A stretch of DNA of 20,811 nucleotides from Gammaproteobacteria bacterium (GTDB taxonomy: Bacteria > Pseudomonadota > Gammaproteobacteria > Arenicellales > Arenicellaceae), in assembly GCA_030426005.1 (NCBI GenBank), contig JAUHZM010000015.1, positions 1 to 20,811 of the forward strand, written 5' to 3'. Shown piece by piece: positions 14,894 through 20,811 of this stretch (positions within the stretch are counted from its first letter, which is position 1; every line of letters begins with the position of its first letter). The notes under the pieces are model-generated. The model was not told the DNA's origin, did no database searches, and worked only from the letters and a program-made list of their open reading frames with translations. The translations under genes and the position numbers were made by a program.

Positions 14894-16429
14894 ATGAAAA
14901 GTCTTACCTACTCTGCCCGTCGGTTTTGTATTGCAGTTGTGCTCATAGTGCTGTTTTCGGCAGTAACCTCAATGCAGCCGGTCTACGCGCAGGCCTTAAA
15001 TGTGCTCAAGCAAGTGACGCCAAATTTTCCGGATTTTACTTTCGTGCCCGACGCGATTGTCTCGCCGGATGGTAAGTTCATTGTATTTCGTGCGGACCTA
15101 GATACCAATGCCAAGTCTGAGCTATACAGCATTCCAGTCGATGGTTCAGCTACTGACATGGTGCGATTGAGTATTCCTATGGTCAGCGATGGCGACGTAG
15201 ACCAGTTCTCAATCTCGCCGGACAGTACAACCGTGGTTTATCGGGCGGATGCATTTAACGACCGTACATTGGAGTTGTTTAGTGTGCCCATATCGGGCGG
15301 CGACAATATCCGACTAAACCCGCCGCTGGTGCCAGGACCGCTCAGCAACCGCAGTGTTGCGTTTAATTTTTTCATCGACAACACAAGTCAGCAAGTGGTG
15401 TATCGGCTGGACCTTCAAACACAAAATAGGTTTCAGCTATTTCGAGTGCCGATTCAGGGCGGCACCAGTGTGCTGATGCACGATGCAAGAACGTCTAATG
15501 TCGCCTTGAGTCCAGACGGTGAGACGGTCGTATTCGCCAGTGACAAACGTGCCGGCGGTATCCTGGAGCTCTATTCAATGCCGTTATCCGGAACGACTGA
15601 GGATGCTGTTCGATTGCATCCCTCGTTAACGAGCATACAAGACGTAGCTACGTTTAAGTTTACGCCTGACAACAAGCAGGTCGTGTTTTCTCTTGCCAGA
15701 GATCATGGCGGAACTTTTAAACAGGAAGAGCTGCATATTGCGGCAGTAGATGGTAGTGATTCAGGCGCAATGAGACCGCTGGCCAACGACTACCCAATCA
15801 CTACAGGCGATATAGATGAATTTGAGATCACACCGAATGGCACGCACATTGTGTACACCGCGGATCAACGCGTTAACTCCCTAACCGAATTGTTTATGGT
15901 GCCGATTGACGGTGGCGATGCCACGCGTTTAAGTGGTGACATGCAGCCTAGAGCTTTTGTGCAAGAGTTTGCGATCTCGCCCAAAGGGGACCGCGTTGTA
16001 TTCAGAGCCGATGCACTGGTAGATAATATCGAGACAATATTCTCAGTGCCAATTAGCAACCCCGGACCCGAAGTCACACCAATCGAACCCGTGCTTGATA
16101 GCTTCAATAAAATAATCGGGTTCGTAATCAGTGGTGACGGTAAGAACGTGATTTATGAGAAGCGCTTTGATATTGATGGCACCATTCAGTTATTTTTGGC
16201 GCCCGTTGTTGGTGGCAAAGCACCGATCAGAATCGGACCATTGTTGGGTGACCCTAATCGTAACGACGAAGGTGAACTGTTTGCGTTTAATAATGGCGTC
16301 GACATGGTGTACTTACCACCTGATGGACGACGTATTTTCTACGCTATAATTGCACGACCAGAGGACAATAGCGAACTGTGCGTACCAATTAGGACGAAGA
16401 ACGGTCGTGTGGCAATGGTCTGTTTATGA
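14894..16429 (+). CDS. Exported TolB-like beta-propeller protein
   Basis: A 511-residue protein with a Sec signal peptide (basic start, hydrophobic core about 11-25, likely cleavage after YAQA at residue 34). The rest is a run of WD40/PD40-type blades of about 45-50 residues. Each has a line like AIVSPDGKFIVFRAD, FSISPDSTTVVYRAD, VALSPDGETVVFASD, FEITPNGTHIVYTAD or FAISPKGDRVVFRAD, followed by a strand ending in ELYSIPVDG or similar. Such propellers are binding platforms in the periplasm or outside the cell. It is not TolB itself: no Tol-Pal genes are near and the length is larger. Start ATG 14894 gives the complete signal peptide; AAGGTG lies 7 nt upstream. Confidence 0.87.
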   Translation: MKSLTYSARRFCIAVVLIVLFSAVTSMQPVYAQALNVLKQVTPNFPDFTFVPDAIVSPDGKFIVFRADLDTNAKSELYSIPVDGSATDMVRLSIPMVSDGDVDQFSISPDSTTVVYRADAFNDRTLELFSVPISGGDNIRLNPPLVPGPLSNRSVAFNFFIDNTSQQVVYRLDLQTQNRFQLFRVPIQGGTSVLMHDARTSNVALSPDGETVVFASDKRAGGILELYSMPLSGTTEDAVRLHPSLTSIQDVATFKFTPDNKQVVFSLARDHGGTFKQEELHIAAVDGSDSGAMRPLANDYPITTGDIDEFEITPNGTHIVYTADQRVNSLTELFMVPIDGGDATRLSGDMQPRAFVQEFAISPKGDRVVFRADALVDNIETIFSVPISNPGPEVTPIEPVLDSFNKIIGFVISGDGKNVIYEKRFDIDGTIQLFLAPVVGGKAPIRIGPLLGDPNRNDEGELFAFNNGVDMVYLPPDGRRIFYAIIARPEDNSELCVPIRTKNGRVAMVCL

Positions 16430-16430
16430 G

Positions 16431-16483
16431 ACGCGAAACTCGGAGGTTGCTTTGAGTAACCTACCGCATTAGTAATTTCGCGT
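16431..16483 (+). other. Inverted repeat after the beta-propeller gene
   Basis: ACGCGAAA (16431-16438) is exactly complementary to TTTCGCGT (16476-16483). Inside, AGGTT (16444-16448) pairs with AACCT (16458-16462). The RNA could fold into one long interrupted hairpin. Only three T follow, so it is at best a weak terminator. It lies 2 nt after the stop codon. Confidence 0.5.
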
Positions 16484-16549
16484 TTGGCTTTCGGTAAACA
16501 AGGTAAGATACACTGCTTGGAAACGGACAATGTTGGAAGAACAAACCGA

Positions 16550-16792
16550 ATGCCGATTAAAAAATGGCTCTTACAATATCTGATTGCTTGGCCGTCGCTG
16601 GTGCTTATCCTCGGTGGTGTGCAGTATTTAAAAGGCCGTGACATTGTTTATTCGACACAGTTTGGTCTGCTATGGGCTACGTTATCGCTCGCCGTGTTTG
16701 CAATAACGCGAGCGTATAATTTTCGCAAAAATGTGTACTGCGCAGTGTGCAATGACTTGCCGCAGCCGAGCGACTCAAACAGTGGATCCTGA
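16550..16792 (+). CDS. Small two-helix membrane protein with CxxC motif
   Basis: An 80-residue protein with two predicted membrane helices (about 8-26 and 36-54) and a C-terminal tail with a CAVC motif at C64-C67, a possible metal-binding or redox pair. No family recognised. I chose ATG 16550 because GGAAGA at 16535-16540 is well placed and the basic start MPIKKW precedes the first helix. An upstream in-frame ATG at 16484 would run out of the inverted repeat and is unlikely. Its TGA shares a base with the ATG of the ZIP transporter gene, so the two are probably translationally coupled and may act together in metal handling. Confidence 0.7.
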   Translation: MPIKKWLLQYLIAWPSLVLILGGVQYLKGRDIVYSTQFGLLWATLSLAVFAITRAYNFRKNVYCAVCNDLPQPSDSNSGS

Positions 16793-17514
16793 TGCCAGAT
16801 TGGGTTCTCATTATCTTACTTACTGCAGGTGCAGGTGCCTGTATTCCAGTCGGGGGGCTGATTGCTGCGGTCACGCATATTCGTCCTGCCTGGCTGGAAC
16901 ATGAGTTCCGTCACTTTGTCATTGCCTTCGGCGGAGGTCTGTTGCTGGGTGCGGTATCGGTAGTGCTGGTGCCGCAAGGCATAGAAAGCATGGGTCATTC
17001 GATTTGGGGTATCCCGATAATGCTGTTGGGCGCCTTAGTGTTCTTTGCGATTGAGCGGCATTTAGGATTGCAGCGTCGGTCTGCACCTCAATTGATGGGC
17101 ATGGTGCTCGATTATGTGCCGGAGGCGATTGCATTGGGTGGCTTGGTAGCTACAGGGTCGCCTTTAGGCATTCTGTTGGCTTCGCTCATTGGATTACAAA
17201 ATCTTCCGGAAGGGTTTAATTCGTTTCGAGAACTACAAGAGGCGGATCAAGGTCGAACCAAAAAAACACTTATCACCATGTTATTGCTGGTGCCACTTGG
17301 CCCGATCGCTGGTTTGCTTGGGTTTTACGTGTTAGCGGAATACAGCGCTTTGCTCGGTGCCATTATGTTGTTTGCCTCGGGTGGGATCATTTATCTGATC
17401 TTCCAAGATATCGCACCGCAATCTCGGCTCGAAAAGCACTGGGCGCCACCGATTGGTGCAGTGTGTGGTTTCTGCCTCGCGCTTTTCTGTGAAATGCTGG
17501 TACAAAGTGTATAG
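16792..17514 (+). CDS. ZIP family metal cation transporter
   Basis: Inner-membrane transporter of divalent metals, probably zinc and perhaps iron or manganese. The 240 residues hold about eight hydrophobic segments. The two family metal-site helices are visible: MVLDYVPEAIALGG (D107, E111) and IGLQNLPEGFNSFRE (N137, E140). In many ZIP proteins the first reads HNFIDG-like; here it is DYVPEA, so the first half-site differs. The loop between the third and fourth helices is short and lacks the usual His cluster. Start ATG 16792 overlaps the preceding stop by one base. The substrate is not predictable from sequence. Confidence 0.87.
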   Translation: MPDWVLIILLTAGAGACIPVGGLIAAVTHIRPAWLEHEFRHFVIAFGGGLLLGAVSVVLVPQGIESMGHSIWGIPIMLLGALVFFAIERHLGLQRRSAPQLMGMVLDYVPEAIALGGLVATGSPLGILLASLIGLQNLPEGFNSFRELQEADQGRTKKTLITMLLLVPLGPIAGLLGFYVLAEYSALLGAIMLFASGGIIYLIFQDIAPQSRLEKHWAPPIGAVCGFCLALFCEMLVQSV

Positions 17515-17573
17515 CAACACAGTGTGAGACAATCGTTATGCCCACAAAATCTTGGCAGCCTAGGCACGGATAA

Positions 17574-19160
17574 ATGACGCAATACCATACCGCTGATCTC
17601 ATCGTTGATGCCGAGCTCCGAACCGTGCAGCGAGGTTCTCAGTCGCTGACCTTGTCACCACTCACCTTTGATTTGTTGTTGGCCTTAATTCAACGTGCGC
17701 CAGCGGTGTCGAATACTGACGACCTACTCTCTGATGTCTGGACTGATCAGGTGGTTGGCCCTGAAACCTTAACGCAGCGTATTGCGATTTTGCGCAGACA
17801 GTTAGCCGATGGCAATGCAAGTACGGGGTATATCGAGTCGATACGCTCTCGGGGTTATCGTTGGATGCCTGCGGTGAGTTTGGTAGACATGGCCGAAACC
17901 ACGAACGTGCAGCAGCGACCATGGCGGTTATTGATTGCCGCCGTATTTATTGGTGGATTTCTCGCCGCGTTCGTCTACTCCAAGTTCGCAGCTACACCAA
18001 GCCAAGGCCAGGAAAACAGCACGACAACCGTGTCGTTAAATGCCGAGAAACTCACGCAAGCATGGCGCTACTACGATCAATTTGATGCTAAGAGCAATGG
18101 CTTAGCGCGTCAGTTGTTCGCAGATGTGTTGACGCACTCGCCACAGAGTGTGTCTGCCCTAGTTGGTTTGAGTGCGACCTTTTCTCAGGAAGTAACAAAG
18201 TTCAACGGTAGCCGATCGTCATTGGATCAAGCGCAGGCATATGCGAATCAAGCGATCTCGCTGGGTGCCGATTCCGCTGAAGCGTATTGGGCTCTGGGTT
18301 ATGCCTATGATGCCGCCGGTGATGTGATCGCAGCGGTTGAGGCGTATTCACAGTCAGCTAAACTCGATCCCGACAATGCACGTGTGGCGGGCAGTTTGGC
18401 ATATCTGTTGGCAATCAAAGGCGAACTGGCTGAGGCGCTGAAAACCAGTTTGATAGTATTAGACTCGGACGCGCATTATCGTTATCTTCAGCTCGCTAAT
18501 ACCTTGCGCCTATTGCAATTTGGTGGGCTGGCTGAACATTGGTATGCCGTGGCGGATGAGTTGAACCCAGACAGCGTGTTCGCGGCAAAATCGCGCGCTG
18601 AGTTTCTATTTGTTCGAGGCCGATTGCAACAGGCTGATCAGTTGGCGGAGGATGCGCTTGTACGCGGTGTGCAACGGCCTGAGCTCCTATTGATTCGTTC
18701 GATGTTGGCTTGGGACGCTGGGCAGCAACAGCAGGCCGTTGAATTGTTGTCAGCGGCACAACGTGAGTATCCTGGTCGAATTGATCTCAGTATCTGGCAG
18801 GCATGGTACACCACCCAGTTACAGGGTGAATTGGATCAAACGCTAGAAAATCAGCTTGCCGATGCGATGACAGATAACCCAGTTTGGCCAGCGGTTTGGG
18901 TAGATATGGCCATTTTCGAGATGGCGCGGCAAGATGCAGATGCGGCAGTCAGTGCGCTGCAACATGCGGTCGATCTGGGGTATCGCGACCTAGACTTATT
19001 GCAGCGGTTAGCGCCGTTTCGCTCCTTACATGAAACGGCGCAGTTTCAGTCATTGCTGGCAATAACTCAGGCGTTAGTCGACCAGGAGCGCCAGGCGGTG
19101 ATACGCGCAGATTGGTTACCCGAAGGCTTTTTAGATATTGCTAACACTATTGTGGACTAG
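17574..19160 (+). CDS. CadC/ToxR-like membrane-anchored regulator with periplasmic TPRs
   Basis: A one-component regulator of 528 residues. An OmpR-type winged helix occupies about 5-100 (LTLSPLTFDLLLALIQ, then ETLTQRIAILRRQLAD and YIESIRSRGYRWM). A single membrane helix follows at about 118-137. The rest is helical repeats, several of TPR type (for example AEAYWALGYAYDAAGDVIAAVEAYSQSAKLDPDN near 230-265). The repeats should lie in the periplasm and sense a protein or stress signal, while the N-terminus binds DNA. Start ATG 17574 is followed at once by the family's first strand. It follows the ZIP gene by 59 nt and overlaps the end of the convergent serine hydrolase gene by 14 nt. Targets are unknown; neighbouring genes are the first candidates. 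Confidence 0.88.
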   Translation: MTQYHTADLIVDAELRTVQRGSQSLTLSPLTFDLLLALIQRAPAVSNTDDLLSDVWTDQVVGPETLTQRIAILRRQLADGNASTGYIESIRSRGYRWMPAVSLVDMAETTNVQQRPWRLLIAAVFIGGFLAAFVYSKFAATPSQGQENSTTTVSLNAEKLTQAWRYYDQFDAKSNGLARQLFADVLTHSPQSVSALVGLSATFSQEVTKFNGSRSSLDQAQAYANQAISLGADSAEAYWALGYAYDAAGDVIAAVEAYSQSAKLDPDNARVAGSLAYLLAIKGELAEALKTSLIVLDSDAHYRYLQLANTLRLLQFGGLAEHWYAVADELNPDSVFAAKSRAEFLFVRGRLQQADQLAEDALVRGVQRPELLLIRSMLAWDAGQQQQAVELLSAAQREYPGRIDLSIWQAWYTTQLQGELDQTLENQLADAMTDNPVWPAVWVDMAIFEMARQDADAAVSALQHAVDLGYRDLDLLQRLAPFRSLHETAQFQSLLAITQALVDQERQAVIRADWLPEGFLDIANTIVD

Positions 19161-20235
19161 CCGGTTTAGGCCAGGTTAGTGCCGGTAACACGTGTTCACT
19201 AAAGATGGCTTGTGACTGTTTGTGCATATACGGCGTGTTGTAAGCCGTGGCGGTAATCACGACCACCGCATTTAAACGCGGTACTACAAAGAGGTAGTTT
19301 CCACCGTTGCCTGCCGCAGCGTAAGCGACGATTGTTTGGTCTTGTTTCTCGAATTCATAGATCCACCATAGATAACCGTAATCGATATTGCGATCAGCCA
19401 TCGCGGTTACGCGTCGTGTCAGCATGGCGTCTACCCAGTCGGCAGGTACCACTTGTTGCCCGGCAAATTGACCGCGATTAAGCATCATTTGGCCGAGTTT
19501 GATCAGGTCTTGAGAGCGAAAACGTGCGCCACCACCACCCTGAACAATGCCGAGCGGTGAACGCGGCCAGGTGACTTGCGTGATACCAAGCGGATCGAGC
19601 AGATGCTTTTGGGCGAATTGATCCAATGGGAGCTTACTGCGGCGTTCAATCGCTGCACCTACCAGAAACACACCTCCAGTGCAGTACGCGAAGCTGCGAC
19701 CAAATGGTAATTCATGATCCGGTGTCCCCCATGGTGGCGTGCCGCGTTCAGGCAGGTCAAGCACGAACTGTTCCCAGTCTTTTCGCAAATACATCCGTTC
19801 TTCGTTCCCCGCTGAGAAGTGCTCCATATCATTGCATTCAAGGGGCGAGCTCATCATGAGTAGGTCCTCGAATGACATAGTGGATTTTGCGTCGAATGCG
19901 TTTTGTATTGGCAGCTTGTCGTCAAATACTGGTAACACGCTTTGCTTGGCCGACTCAAACAAACCCTGAGCCATCGCTTGGCCAAACAATATTGCGGTAA
20001 TGGACTTACTGGCAGAGCGAATGTCGTTTAGTTGATTAGCATTGCTCTGATTGAAGTACTTTTCGTAACGTAGCTGGCTCTCTTGTTGAACCCGCACGCT
20101 GCTAATGCCTTTGTACTCCTCAGCAGAAATTTTGCTTTCCATATCGGTTAACTGTATTTCTGCGGCGGCGGATTGGAGCAGCGAGATGCCCAAAAGCACC
20201 GCCAAGAAGATGCGTTGTTTGCTCTTCAGGTTCAT
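19147..20235 (-). CDS. Exported serine hydrolase of the beta-lactamase/esterase family
   Basis: A 362-residue protein with a signal peptide (basic start, hydrophobic core about 9-21, likely cleavage after SAAA at residue 25). The nucleophile motif SxxK is SASK at 74-77. The second motif is probably YCT at 184-186 in SFAYCTGGVFLVGAAIERRS. A glycine-rich strand near the C-terminus (AAGNGGNYLFVVP) stands for the third motif. Members include class C-like esterases, DD-peptidases and amidases; a true antibiotic-hydrolysing role is not indicated. It converges with the membrane regulator gene and overlaps its 3' end. The 260-nt region upstream of it (20236-20495), shared with the next gene, presumably holds both promoters. 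I see no clear boxes there. Confidence 0.88.
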   Translation of the reverse strand: MNLKSKQRIFLAVLLGISLLQSAAAEIQLTDMESKISAEEYKGISSVRVQQESQLRYEKYFNQSNANQLNDIRSASKSITAILFGQAMAQGLFESAKQSVLPVFDDKLPIQNAFDAKSTMSFEDLLMMSSPLECNDMEHFSAGNEERMYLRKDWEQFVLDLPERGTPPWGTPDHELPFGRSFAYCTGGVFLVGAAIERRSKLPLDQFAQKHLLDPLGITQVTWPRSPLGIVQGGGGARFRSQDLIKLGQMMLNRGQFAGQQVVPADWVDAMLTRRVTAMADRNIDYGYLWWIYEFEKQDQTIVAYAAAGNGGNYLFVVPRLNAVVVITATAYNTPYMHKQSQAIFSEHVLPALTWPKPASPQ

Positions 20236-20495
20236 GATGATGTGTGTGTTGCGTTGATAGAGTCTGCAGCATGACGAGCTGCTATTGAAAGAACCTGATG
20301 ATCCGGTAAAGAAAGCTAAAGATTTCTAAAAGTGCGCAATTTAGTCTGCAAAAAACTTGTTATCCCTTTGTTCTTAAACCATTTTTCGTTTCTAGATATT
20401 TGACCATTTGCCTAACATTTTGGTAAGACTGTGTGCGGGGGGAGCTGCAGTACGTTCCCGTACCTATAAAACAAAAACCATTTTGGAGGAGCACA

Positions 20496-20811
20496 GTGAT
20501 TTCTAAATTGAAAATTACTAAATTCATTTTGGCACTCGCCTTAATGATCAGCAGTGGGTCAGCACTCTCGGTCACCGGGGTGGCCCTGGTGCACGGAACC
20601 GGCGCACAAACCAATGCCTACGATGATTATTGGCAGTCTGGCATGGTCGAGTCGATTCGACTCGGGCTGGCCGACAGCAATAATTTACTCGTCGTGAATT
20701 GTGACTTTGAGCAGTACATGTGGGATGCCGCCGCATCCGGTTGCTTGGCAACGCAGCTGTATAACTTTATTAATGCGCGCAATATTGATGATCTGGTGGT
20801 TATTACCCATT
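20496..20811 (+). CDS. Exported alpha/beta-hydrolase (lipase-like), 3'-truncated by the window edge
   Basis: An open frame of 105 codons reaches the end of the window. It starts at GTG 20496, chosen because GGAGGA at 20485-20490 is 5 nt upstream and the next residues form a signal peptide (ISKLKITKFILALALMISSG, then SALS). The mature part begins VALVHGTGAQTNAYDDYW: the HG-x-G oxyanion strand of lipases. It continues to DDLVVITH, which is just where the GxSxG/HSxGG nucleophile elbow should follow. The catalytic serine itself lies outside the window. It is divergent from the serine hydrolase gene. Confidence 0.8.
   Translation, partial: MISKLKITKFILALALMISSGSALSVTGVALVHGTGAQTNAYDDYWQSGMVESIRLGLADSNNLLVVNCDFEQYMWDAAASGCLATQLYNFINARNIDDLVVITH

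Noticed and set aside
19147..20235. Antibiotic-resistance beta-lactamase
   Set aside because: The SxxK motif is present, but the other motifs deviate from classical class C enzymes. The protein fits the broad esterase/peptidase family better.
1..20811. CRISPR array, tRNA or rRNA gene
   Set aside because: No regularly spaced direct repeats and no recognisable tRNA cloverleaf or rRNA segment was seen on either strand.

Overview
The window looks like chromosomal DNA of a gammaproteobacterium, probably marine or halophilic. The evidence is an E. coli-like AtpD/AtpC pair, a UbiC chorismate lyase, a family I pyrophosphatase whose active-site residues match E. coli with a +1 shift, and a K+-dependent membrane pyrophosphatase with Na+-type pump residues. 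I cannot name the genus.

Layout. (1) 1-1585: the end of the ATP synthase operon (3' part of atpD, then atpC and a strong terminator). (2) 1700-4941: lemA, an unusually long M48 metalloprotease with a TerB-like C-terminal region, and ubiC, closed by a bidirectional terminator. (3) 4962-7999: a pyrophosphate block. The membrane pyrophosphatase hppA (minus strand) and the soluble pyrophosphatase ppa (plus strand) diverge from a 403-nt spacer. The hppA leader can form mutually exclusive pairings around its ribosome binding site. (4) 8008-8877: a minus-strand lipoprotein. (5) About 8990-12350: a visibly AT-richer accessory block of small same-strand genes: an unknown, a DUF695-like protein, a DUF3592-like membrane protein, a Nudix hydrolase and a zinc-ribbon membrane protein. 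Broken pieces of other coding sequences lie between them. (6) 12357-14563: katG with its own terminator. (7) 14894-20811: a secreted TolB-like beta-propeller, a small CxxC membrane protein overlapping a ZIP metal transporter, a CadC/ToxR-like membrane regulator with TPRs, a convergent exported serine hydrolase, and the start of an exported alpha/beta hydrolase that runs off the window.

How the genes work together. Blocks 1 and 3 are energy metabolism: ATP synthase, an ion pump driven by pyrophosphate, and the cytosolic enzyme that removes the same pyrophosphate. Block 2 is envelope proteostasis plus the first committed step of ubiquinone synthesis. Block 5 reads as an accessory insertion hotspot. 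The strongest candidates for something undescribed are the structured hppA leader and the gene-debris array at 9.0-12.3 kb. Neither can be proved from this sequence alone.
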